A DNA stretch of 64,000 nt from Aldrovandia affinis. Lineage: Eukaryota; Chordata; Actinopteri; Notacanthiformes; Halosauridae. The position numbers and the translations under genes are program-made. Below are positions 45,720 through 56,199 of the stretch, in pieces (within the stretch, counting starts at the first letter, position 1; each line of letters begins with the position of its first letter). The stretch lies in assembly GCA_029706075.1 (NCBI GenBank), contig JAINUG010000039.1, forward strand, positions 3,848,001-3,912,000, given 5' to 3'. Under the pieces are notes generated by a model. That model saw only the letters and a program-made list of their open reading frames with translations. It was not told where the DNA came from and searched no databases.

Positions 45720-47584
45720 GTCTTTTTTCAGACACCCTGTGCCGGCCAAAAAAGGATAAGCCCCCCATCAGTTCCTCCAAAGGTTTTGCCCCATCTTTCG
45801 ACCAAGGGAGTTCTCACAAACCGAGCTTAGGGAGTTCAGAGATCACCTACATTAATTACAAAATGGATTGAGTTTGTCTTGAAAATAATGAACACTTGCA
45901 TTTATTTGTTAGACAAAGTTAAGGACAAATGTTGATTTCATCCAGGTGAATGTGTTGTGGAGGGTCTGCCAAACACGGGGGAAGAAAATTCTACATTAAT
46001 ATAACTGCATTATGCAATATTTCAAAGGCTGATGATTCAGGATCGACACTTCACCTGTCTATCTTTTCTTTTCCCTTGATGAAATTAAATGGAATCTATT
46101 CTTGTATGTGTTTGTGCCTAATGCTGGATATTATCTACAAATAATGCTGATGTAACTGTGCTACCTTTTTATTATGTTATAATGGAGAGCTGCTGAATTA
46201 AAGAAGTTATTATTATTACGTTATTCATTACCACGTGAACAAAGAATTGTCAGATTTTCCAAAACTAGGATAAAATCACCATTAAAGTCTTGTATAATAA
46301 GTCCAACACCCAGGCACTTATTTTCTCCAACAACTAGTTGGCTGATATTCTCGTTCTCTTTGTCTGTTTACCCATGGCATCATAAGGAACAGTTCACAGA
46401 TATTGACAGAGTCACCACCAAGACATTTTTACTAAAACGAAATGCTGATTTTGTAAGGGATAATGTACAGCAAGCAAGTCGAACGGTCGAACGAGCAAGC
46501 GATATAACCGCAGGTCAGGGTGACGTGACCCTGACGCAAAGCTAGTTAGCGCATACTAGCTAGCTAGCGACACACAGTACCGTATGGGATGCAGCTACAG
46601 CGACCTGACTCTAACGTTGCAATGAAAAGTGCAGGTGAATGGCAAATCACCTGGATAGGAGGTACATTTGATGTAGACCTTTACGACACTCTCTCGACCA
46701 ATCAGAATGGAGAATTCAACAAAGCCGGGGTATAAAATAATTGAGTAAAAAACGTCACGTGTCCCATGCTGTACTGTGTGCTCGTTCATGTAAAGTAGGC
46801 CTGCTCTTGTAAAGTCGCTGAGATCTCGTCCGCAGACGTTGAAATTCAAGCCAGGTAGAAGTGTGTTTCCTCTGACCCATTATTTGCCCGTCCGCCCTCC
46901 TTCCCTCTGGCTCTGAATTACCGCGTGGCCCAGACTTCTTTGACTGTTCGCCCACCCCCACCGTGACCTCATTGTCCAATAATTTGATTAACTGCCGCAA
47001 AACGGTTTTAATTTTATCATCATTTACAGTTCTGCTCTGAGGGTCTGGAGGATACCCCGGGCACAGACCAAAGCAACATGGGGCGGACTTTTCCGAGACG
47101 TGACCTACCCTACGGTGAAACGGTGGACCCCGGTGATGGATCCCTTTGTTAGACCGTACGCTTTGGATTGATTGGGTTAATGATAGCACGTTAAGAGTAG
47201 CTGTTTCTTTTGATCGGGACATGAGAGTGCCGCAAAGAACTGAAATGAATGATAATATCAATATCCTTTTTTCTTACTGACTGTTAAATGTCTGTTAACG
47301 GTTAAATGTGTTTTAAAATTATGTGTTCCACAGGGATGTGTCAAAAGGTTGCTAATGCTTACTGAGAATGGTGTAATATATTCAAATATGAGCTTGATGG
47401 AATATGCTCAAATAAAAAGTTTAAAAAAATGTCAATGTGAAAAACGAATATTTTACTTGTGCAATGAATTGAATGGCTGTAAGAAGTAAAGTACAATCTA
47501 ACTTAATATATGGGACCCTAAAAAATGAATCCAACATTTTTATGTTTTTCTTTTTAAGAGAGATTTCTTCCTATTAGATTTATC
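45720..47584. other. Unique DNA with the longest unassigned frame
   Basis: A 168-codon minus frame (46755-47261) is the longest in the window. It has no signal peptide or domain that I recognise, and it covers repeat-free mid-GC sequence with TTTGATTAAC and TTTTAATTTTATC motifs. It is more likely conserved non-coding DNA or chance than a gene. Confidence 0.4.
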
Positions 47585-47585
47585 A

Positions 47586-47650
47586 TTATATTATATATAT
47601 ATATATATATATATACATATATATACAGTATATATATATATATATATTTT
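47586..47650. repeat. (AT)n microsatellite
   Basis: Long AT repeat interrupted by ACAT and ACAGT; self-complementary and cruciform-prone. Confidence 0.95.
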
Positions 47651-47654
47651 ATTC

Positions 47655-49000
47655 ACCCTCATAGGGTAATGAGGTAATGCATGGTGTTTTTTAAAAATAT
47701 TGTTAAGGCACGAGGGCAGCCTGGACTCCACAGGAATAAGGTTGTGTCCTTTGCAGACAATGATCAGGACTCTGCAGGGGTGGGACACAGTTGATTTTGA
47801 GTAGCTAGTTTGTTAGGGTAGAGGAGGCCCACTCTGTTCCTAGAAGGCCGGTGTATATGCAGAGTTTTTTTCCCCCATCAATTACCCTCACTAAACTTCG
47901 CTGTATACACCAATGGCAGTTCACTCACAGGTTAGACCACAGGACAGCATTTCATATAGTGATACAAGAACTTAACCTGCCATTCCCGGGCTTATCAAGA
48001 AATGTAGCTAAGATGTCAGATCACATTAATGATTGGTCTAACTTAATAATTAAGAGGAAATGTTGGCATGAAATGGAGAAACAGATGCAAGGAGGGCCAG
48101 GTAGGATGGGTTTGTTGAGAGCTGGGTAGGGAGGGTCTAAGTCAGCCAGGCCACCTTTGCATTACTTCTTCTAAATTGACATGTCAGGTGCTCCACAGGC
48201 TACCAGTTGCCATGAGGGAGAGATATTTGTCTCCTCCATTCAGCGATAGCTCTCTCCTGTAGTGCTGTGCTGCCTGTGGTGTGGAAAACAGTTCCTGACT
48301 TGCAGGAGAGTGCATCGGAAGAGTGCGCATGCTCCACCTGCTTCTCCTCGTGCAGTGTACAGGTGGAATAGTGATAACCTGAGAGGTCAAATTGAGAGGT
48401 AAACTTGGATATTTTTTTTTTTTGTGGAATACTCTCCTGGCAAACTGGGAATCCACATGATGGAAAGGCTTGATGTGAATGGTGAAACCCATGCTTGAAA
48501 GATCTCCATGGACACACACCTTCACGCCCAGACAGCTACGCTACCATTTCAACAGCATTCAGCTTTCTGTGCTCCTATTCCCTCAGCTGATACACTGAAT
48601 GTTTTCTCTAAACGTGGCTGGGTGCAAGAGGGACATATGTGGATAATTGCCCAATGAACAACTCTACAGCTTTTCTTTCATATATTAGAGTTGTGAAAGG
48701 GACTACAGATTATCAGTGAGGAGAGTTAAAACAGCAGAGGAACTGTTTTTACCTAACAGCTCTTTTATCTTCATTCTTCAGCGTCAGCAAGCAACACTAC
48801 AATATCTAACACTACAACAGTCCTGCCAGTTCTTATGACAACCATCATACATTTTTAAAGCTGGAGCAGCACATCAGTTCAGTAGCTAGATAAATACATT
48901 CTTATTGTGTTCTAAAATGAACTTTTTCCTACTTTTTTATTCATTTTAATTTAAAAAGTGCATTTTCTTCCATTTTCAGATGATGAGGAAGATGATGATG
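47655..49000. other. Unique DNA, no gene seen
   Basis: No recognised repeat or exon. Around 47830 GTTCCTAGAAGGCCGGTG resembles one end of a fish hAT-like MITE, but no partner end was found. Confidence 0.45.
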
Positions 49001-49002
49001 AT

Positions 49003-49088
49003 GACTATCCATCCATCCATCCATCCATGCTTATTCCTGGTCATGATGACGGGCGAGAGGCAGGAATACACCCTTCGCCAATTCGCAG
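49003..49088 (+). repeat. Fish interspersed repeat tail with (CATC)n
   Basis: A (CATC)n run is followed by TGCTTATTCCTGGTCATGAT and GAGAGGCAGGAATACACCCT. This combination belongs to a common fish repeat usually worded CTTATTCCTGGTCAGGGTCA. Only the short end is present. Confidence 0.65.
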
Positions 49089-49112
49089 ATTATTATTATT
49101 ATTATTATTATT
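49089..49112. repeat. (TTA)n microsatellite
   Basis: Eight TTA units directly after the preceding repeat. Confidence 0.9.
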
Positions 49113-49501
49113 AACATCAAAATTATTTGTATTATTAGTTCCATTATTATGATCATTATAGCATGGACGTCCATTATTAAGGCACCTCAAACACAGGCTC
49201 AGGCACACTGAGCCCACAGACGTTCCAGGAAGAAAGGCTTCCTCATTTCGGATTAGTCATCAATCACAGAACACGCCCCCACAGTGGAGAGCACGCCCCT
49301 CCTTCCTATGATCTCAGAAGCACTGCAGTGGCTCTGCGCTTTCGTTCGTACACCTTCGTATCGGCAGAACGGCGAGCGGCTGCAATCTTCCCCAGGCCCG
49401 TGGAGCTCTGGCCCTTTCTGTGTGTGTTTCTGTGTCCTTTGGGCTTGCCCCTTACCACTGGAGCCGGCCGCCATCTTGGGTCAGTCGCAGGGCAGATGCC
49501 G

Positions 49502-49754
49502 CCACAGATTGTTTAGACTCACCAGATGCTCAGCTCCTGCGTTCCTTCGATCCTCCCGCTCTGCCTCTTAACTACAGGTTCCGGTTGGTAAACAGAAGTT
49601 CCCGGTGCCGCATTACAGTGCAGAACGTCCAGAGCCCACAGTATCGTACTCTTTTCCGCCCCTTGACTTTTTAGAAGGTGCATTAGATTGGAACATTTCG
49701 GCTTTGACGATAGGGAGACAGAGCCCGCTTCCGCTGGGTCTAAAGAATCTGTGG
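49502..49754. mobile_element. Fold-back MITE, diverged copy
   Basis: The left end CCACAGATTGTTTAGACTCA followed by CCAGATGCTCAGCTC is mirrored by the right end GGGTCTAAAGAATCTGTGG. The same terminal arm occurs at 59.08-59.28 kb and, as right arms only, at 21.9-22.2 kb. The copy is 253 bp and non-coding. Confidence 0.65.
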
Positions 49755-49756
49755 TG

Positions 49757-50642
49757 CTGTGTCTGAGGGCATGCACTGGATGGACCTTCCGCAGCTCCAA
49801 CCAGAAATAAAGTACATCCTTGTGCTTCCCAGCTTTAGGAAAATTCAAATTCAAATCCAAACTCAAATTGTCCAAAGGCACTAAACCTGAACAGTCGGCT
49901 TGTGTCGTGCATCTTTATTACATGTGTGTATCTGAGCTGTGAGGATACAGTGGCAAAAGGTATGTTTTCACTCATCCCTGCTATGTAATTCCACTGCTAT
50001 GTTGACGAGCCCTCCTGTGAGCTGGCGGTTGCATCATGGTTGCATCAGGAGCCTTAGTGTGGGCAATCCTTTATCCAAGACTACCACAAGCGGTTACCTC
50101 AGAGGACTGCGCTCACTACATTGTTTCCCAAAGCATTACATTTTCCATCCTGTATTTATTTAAACAATGTTTCGCTTTCAAACCCTACAATTTCATTGGT
50201 CATAAAGTATGCTTGGGGCTAGGAAGGACCTATGCTGTATTAGGGTGACTCTGCTCTGCATTTGACATCATATGGTCCTTAACCAAGAGTTAATATTTAT
50301 TGCTTTGTGGGAAAATGTGCAAGTATCTTGTTTCTTTGTCTCATTGGTCTCATATTTTGAAACTGTGCTTTGCTGCCACCTACTGGTAGCCATATCAACA
50401 GACATGGGGAAAGGAAGACAAGGTTTTTAGTGATTTGACAGGCAAGGGGCATGCTTCTCTATGTTTCAATGTTATTTCTGCAGATGATTCTTTCAAGGTA
50501 TTCAAACCTTTGAGTTATTCATGAAACTTTACCACAAATCACATGACTGCTTGTATAAATTGAGAGCAAAGTCACATCTTTCCAATCATTTATAAATGCA
50601 CATACTGCACCTCAAATGAATTCCACACATGCAACACACAAA

Positions 50643-50645
<3 letters not shown>
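49757..50645. other. Unique DNA, no gene seen
   Basis: No recognised exon. CTGCCACCTACTGGTAG near 50371 is a short phrase common in fish repeats but too short to assign. Confidence 0.45.

Positions 50646-50649
<4 letters not shown>

Positions 50650-50677
<28 letters not shown>
50650..50677. repeat. (CA)n microsatellite
   Basis: Fourteen CA units with short CA-rich flanks. Confidence 0.95.
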
Positions 50678-50679
50678 CT

Positions 50680-51418
50680 CAACAGATTAGTGGTGAATGG
50701 CTCCTGATGTTTGTGTTTTCAATTAGCATTACTCCCAACTCATCATTGCTTTTCCTTTATTGATCAATTATGCCATCGTAATAAGGAAAAAATGTAAGGA
50801 ATCCTGAAATAAACATCTAGCAAAGAGCAGACATCTATGCCATCAAACAGCATGATTGTTTTTGTTCAAGTTGCACTACTTGGAGAGGATACAACCCTTG
50901 CCATGTCACGGACATGAAAAATGAACATGAAAAAATATGGAATGTTAAATCATTCAAAACTATTTTTCTTGCAGATTATAAGCATAACTGTATATTCAAT
51001 CCAGATATAAATGTATTTTTTTGCCTCGATTATTGGCAAACATCACTTATCCTCACAAAATGTTTTTGATTTGCATCCGAATCTGCTTGACTGCTCACAA
51101 TTAAAATCGTATGAAAGTCCACGAATGAAAATAAACACAAGGAACCAGTATGTGGTCTTATTAAACATTCAGCCCGTGCCCATTTGACTATTTTGTTTAA
51201 GCAGGTTTTTCTGACATTCTCTGTATTCCCTCAGTTTACACATTTTAACCAATCTGTGTAAATCTCTGGCCAGTAGCCACATTGGCCTCTGGTTTGTATT
51301 ATATTCATAGATTCCATCTAACTGGAAGTACAGTAGAGTTAGGTGCTTATCCAGATCATTAGTCCATGCACATGTACTGTTCTGTGGTTATTGAATGCTT
51401 CTGAATTGCTTGCTTCTA
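50680..51418. other. Unique AT-rich DNA, no gene seen
   Basis: No recognised features. Confidence 0.5.
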
Positions 51419-51420
51419 AT

Positions 51421-51615
51421 TAATTACATTACATTACATTGCAATCATTTAGCGGACGCTTTTATCCAAAGCGACTTGCAGAAAGTGCATTCAGCTGGAG
51501 TCGATAAACAACACTCGACACAACAATCCTCAAGCACGTCATTCCTCAAGTGAGCAGCATAAACAACAGAAGTGCTCAAGGAAATTAACAATAAGTGCGA
51601 CAAGTATTTTTTTTA
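51421..51615 (-). mobile_element. L2-type LINE 3' end with (TGTAA)n
   Basis: On the minus strand this ends in GTCGCTTTGGATAAAAGCGT, CGCTAAATG and a TGTAA/TGTAATG repeat. The sequence further inside (CAAGTGAGCAGCATAAACAA region) fits the 3' UTR of the LINE rather than a V-SINE core. It shares its tail with the V-SINEs, so it represents the type of partner LINE. Confidence 0.7.
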
Positions 51616-51619
51616 TTAT

Positions 51620-52465
51620 TGATTTATAGATTTTTTCATTTAATTAATGACTATTAATAATGAATGAATAATCAAGTTAAATAAAATGCTTCTGGAACAG
51701 ACCTGACAGATCTTGTCTAAACAGAGCTTGTCTTGTTAGATCTTCAGTTGTTTTGTTCACCGCCTCGCCTGTAACACAAATTCTAAAACCGATAGTTCCA
51801 GTCCTGGATAACAGCAACATCTTGTTTGGTCTTCATCCCATGTAAGGGCTTTCAGTTCAGTTTTATTGCAGGTCTAAATGAGGCCACTGGAAATTGGCCC
51901 GTTGACATAATCCATAGCGTAATTTCAGACATATCACATATCACTTACTCTGCTGGCCAGAGGCACAGTGCTGGTGAGCCACCACCCACAGCCACCACCA
52001 CCATTAAGTGTGCCATCAATCCTGAAAAGGTGTTAAACACCATAAGCGAATGATCTAATGGGGCCCTGCCTCACTTCACAGGGAAGCAATCAGCACACTC
52101 TTGCACTGTGCCAAACCCCGCCAAGATCTGCCCACTTCCAGAAGGGCCCTGAGCCCAAGTGTGAGGGGCTGATGATGTCACCATCAAAACATTCCGAATC
52201 AGTGCTCCTGAAATAAGAGCAATATTTGTTTAGCTGCAGGCAGAGTTCATTCACCCCAATAGGCTAGAAATCCACAGGGCTAGGAAAATCGTCATTATTC
52301 ACCCTGTTAAAAAAGGAACAAAAACAACCTGAGATGGACAGAGATTAAGCCTGAAGTCTGGATCAGGTGCATATTGACAGTACCATGTTAATTCAAATAA
52401 ATGAATTGAATGGTACTTCAATATTTAATCATAAATAAAAATACTGGATAAATGGTATTTTTGAC
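51620..52465. other. Unique DNA, no gene seen
   Basis: No recognised exon or repeat family. Confidence 0.45.
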
Positions 52466-52469
52466 CCCT

Positions 52470-52876
52470 CACACCCCGGCCACTCTCTCTTCCAGCGCTT
52501 CCCCTCTCAGCGGAGACCGAGAGTGAGAGCCCTAAAGACTAGGACTAACCGCCACCTGAACAACTTCTTTCCCCAAGCCATAATCCTCCTCTACCCCCCC
52601 CCCCCGTTCACTTGCACACTCTCACCTTAACTGTGCCATTAACTGTGACTTTTACTCTGCCCATTTGCACACTTTTGCACCTTAACTGTGTACATAACCC
52701 AGTTATTTGTACTGTATTTGTATATTAGCACTGTACTGTATTGTATTGTATTTTTATTACACTGTATTTTTTTAAGCTCTTGTTATTGTATTGGTTTGTA
52801 TGCTGACACCTTGCACTAAGGCAAATTCCTTGTACATCGTACTTGGCGAATAAATAATTCTGATTCTGATTCTGAT
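52470..52876 (+). mobile_element. LINE 3' end with TTCTGA tail
   Basis: At about 52556 the + strand reads LNNFFPQAIILL, close to the NSFFPQAVRLLN end of a fish LINE ORF2. A long T/A-rich 3' UTR then leads to GGCGAATAAATAATTCTGAT and a (TTCTGA)n tail, the usual end of this LINE type. A poly(C) run lies at about 52596-52607. The rest of the element is absent (5' truncation). Confidence 0.7.
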
Positions 52877-53094
52877 TTTAAAGTGAGTAAAATAGGATCA
52901 GATTTTGTTCAAAGACTCATGCTGAAATAAGTTGCTTAATTTCATTGTGTTGGGGGGTGGCTCTACAAACAACGTTGGAAGGAAGTTAATGAAATTAGTT
53001 CATCTTTGACAAGATCTCTATCGGTTGAGAAAATTAGCGCAAAATTTCTGCCATGAATCATCCAGGTGGGTCCTATTTCATGGCAGTGGTTGAG

Positions 53095-53172
53095 GTGAGT
53101 TTTCCTCCTTCACTGTAAAGCACTTTGGCTTCCTTGAAATGCACTATATAAATGCTATCCATTATTATTTTA
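53095..53172 (+). mobile_element. Fish retroelement tail
   Basis: CTGTAAAGCACTTTGGCTTC and ATGCACTATATAAATGCTAT, followed by CATTATTATTTT, match the widespread fish 3' tail usually worded GTAAAGCGCTTTG..GCGCTATATAAATG. It is only the terminal piece and abuts the Tc1-like element. Confidence 0.6.
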
Positions 53173-53177
53173 AATAT

Positions 53178-53756
53178 ACAGGTAACTGCCAAACTAAAGA
53201 AAACACTTGACTAAATGAAGCATTCTGGCAACTCTGTTATGGTGTAGGGTGCATTTTCCGGTCATGGTTTAGGTCCACTGACCCCCTTAGAGGGCAAGGT
53301 AAACACCAATAAATACAGTACAATGCCATTCTGAGTGATCACCTTCATCCCATGTTGAAGCATTTCTATCCTGATGGGAGTGGTCTCTTCCAGAATAATA
53401 ATGCTCCCATCCACATGGCACGAGTGGTCACTGAATGGTTTGATGAGCATGAAAATGATGTAAACCATATGACATGTCCGTGTTAGTCACCAGATCCCAA
53501 CCCAATTCAACACTAATAGGAGATTCTGAATTGGTGCCTGTGACAATGTTTTCCAACATCATCAACAAAACAATAAATGATGGAATTTCTCATGGTAGAA
53601 TGGTGTTGCTTCCTTGCAATATTGTTCCAGACACTTGTAGAATCTATGCCAAGGTGTATTGAAGCTGTTCTGGCAGCTTGTGGTGGCCCAACGCCCTATT
53701 ACGAAACTTTATGTTGGTGTTTCTTTATTTTGGCAGTTACCTGGCAGTTATTTGGC
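53178..53756 (+). mobile_element. Tc1-like transposon, internally deleted
   Basis: The left terminal repeat CAGGTAACTGCCAAACTAAA and the right TTATTTTGGCAGTTACCTG are inverted, bordered by TATA-type targets. The left repeat passes after about 35 bp straight into the middle of the transposase region (CTGTTATGGTGTAGGGTGCA), so the N-terminal DNA-binding half is deleted. The C-terminal part is broken by stops and indels. Beyond the right end GGCAGTTA(CCT/TTT) is repeated two more times. It is non-autonomous and dead. Confidence 0.85.
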
Positions 53757-53759
53757 AGT

Positions 53760-55300
53760 TACCTATATGTATATATACATACTATAACCGCAAAATACAG
53801 GACAAAAGGGCATACAGGACATATTGTTTTTGGCTGGAATATGGGTGAAAACTGTTGGCAACCTTACTACAAAGGGAAGCAGCCAGACCCCACCTCCAGG
53901 GGCAATGTGCCAGACCACATCAGCCCAAGAGGCTAAACAGGAGAATTATATATACCACCCCATCCAAGGAACACAGCCACGTATCAGCTTCTGCAACTAC
54001 CAGCTGGGCTATTGGGCTTCAGGGAACCCTCTCGCCACTAATCATCTCTCAGAACACTCACTGAAGAGGTTTTAGGGGTCCTCCTCAGTGATTTCCCCTG
54101 CCAAATTTGCCAAGAATCCTTCAAGAAGGCTTGAGAATGTGATATAATTACACCCAACCTTTCAATTCAGTCACATTTTTAGAAATATCTCACAAACTTC
54201 CTTTTTTTTTTTTACAGTACAAGGGCCCCCATAGTGATTCTCCATCAGTAATAGGCCTAACGATTACCTGACACGTTTGTGTAACACTACCAAGATTCGC
54301 GTAGTGAACACAAGCATTAAAGTGCATTAAGGCTACAGAAGCATTGAGCGATAAATCAACGAGAAGACCTACATGCAGGTTTGGGTGCGTTAAGTAACTG
54401 AGCGGTTTACCGCGTGAAGATCACGCGATTGTACCACATCCGTTTCCCCGCTAACAGTGCGAGTTGGCCTTCTCTTTAACTTGCGTACAGAACAGAGCGT
54501 CTGTCAATAAAGCAAGACCTGCGAGTGGCGTATTCTGTCTCGGCTCCCAGTCGGCAATGCAATATGTCACATTACAATTTCAGGTAAAATTGTGCTTGCA
54601 CTAGTGCTTTATCTTCCATTTTCTGTTATCCATTTAGCTAAATACGTTTTCCAGATGTATTTCAATAGTTCAGAAGAAACTATTTATTGTTTTTGGAATA
54701 CGAACTACCACACTGAGTAATGAAAAAATGCAGATGTTTAACCTCAATACAGCTGAAATAGTTCATATTTATCAATGGTGTGCCTCGTCAAAAAATACTA
54801 GGAAATGATTACCTGGTGATGGGGTGTTCATTGTAAACTGTTTTGAAAATTGAATAAATCTATCATATGGAGGCTTTAATTGTTTTAGCTTTTATATTAA
54901 TCAATTAATCTGGCATTAGTGCCACAGCAATTCAGTTAGTTAAAATTGGAAATGGTTGGGAACCACTGCATTAGTCTACAAAGAATGTAGATGAAGTCTT
55001 AACTTGAAGCTCATAACATAATGTGGAGATCAGATGCTAGCTAACTAGCTATCTTAGCCAGTTGGTAGAAAGCAATGTCAAGCCATAAATTGCAGCTAGC
55101 TAACGTTAGAGTCAGGCAATCAAATAGTGTGAATGCTTGTGCCAACACCATAGCTGGATAGCACTTAATTCATTTGTTAAATGTGGATGTGTATGCCCAC
55201 CCCTAATGTGTCCAGTGAAATGTTGCCAGAAATATTGCTGAATACACGTCCCTTGCAGTGTAATAAAATGCAAACTGGGCCAGTATTATCTGCATTGGCC
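53760..55300. other. Unique DNA, no gene seen
   Basis: A run of T lies at 54202-54211. No recognised exon or further repeat. Confidence 0.45.
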
Positions 55301-55303
55301 GTG

Positions 55304-56196
55304 TGGGTCTCATTCACTATTCGTAAGAACCTGTGTTTTTATGGGTAGTAAAGTAGAAAACGTATTCACGCAAAAGTACCGTCGGATTCATAAAGCGTGC
55401 GCATCAGTTAATTTCATTCTCACTCACGAGCGTATATTTATGAATCTCAATAGTTTTTACTTGACATGCATTCGCATGTAATTTCTCGTTTTGATTTCAC
55501 AGTCACAAGTAAAGGCAGCAGTACAATTGTTTGTTTATTGAAAAAAAAATCAGAATTTCTTCAAATATGAAATTGCTAATTCCTTAAAGGAATTGTGAGT
55601 TTACTAAAATTAGTGGTGGGGTGATGACCCATTTTTGGTTAGCAATAAACTGACCGAAATTATCGACTACATTTATTTTTATATTAACTCAAACTCTTAT
55701 GTGTGTGAGATACATTGCATTACAGATCTGCAAACACTCTAGATTTTCTGTTTCACAAGACGGGGGCAGCAAATCGCTTGTAATTACTTCCTGAGGGCTG
55801 AACACAGAATGCCTTTTAGAAAAAGTGTAAATAAACTTACAGCAGCGTTGACCGAAACTGAGGGATATAAATGCCTAGGGAATTGATGTATTTGTTGGAA
55901 TCGTATGAATAAATGCTTGAATAAATAAACGTTAGCTGGCTATCTCTAATTGTGCCGAAAATAACTCGCGCGTGTGCAGGTTTCAGTGTTTTGCGTTCAG
56001 AAAATAATTTATGACCCAAATATCGATATGGTAGCTCACTTATCAATAAAAAAAAGTTATCGACAACTATCGTCGTTTTGATATATGTTCTCAGACATAC
56101 AATATATAACACTGTCAATAACATAAGAATGCAGATAATCCTACGCACGGTTTACGCACATACTTGTGTGTATCCACTCTTCGTGAATGAGATCCA
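55304..56196. mobile_element. DNA transposon-like element with TGGGTCTCATTCAC ends
   Basis: TGGGTCTCATTCAC at 55304 and its complement GTGAATGAGATCCA at 56183 match at 13 of 14 positions. Similar motifs lie inside both ends (TTCATAAAGCGTGCGCA left; TGCGTAAACCGTGCGTAGGA on the opposite strand right). TCTCATT(C/T)A-type ends are typical of PIF/Harbinger-class fish MITEs, so this is the probable class. The interior (about 860 bp) has no recognisable transposase. Confidence 0.5.
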
Positions 56197-56199
56197 TTG

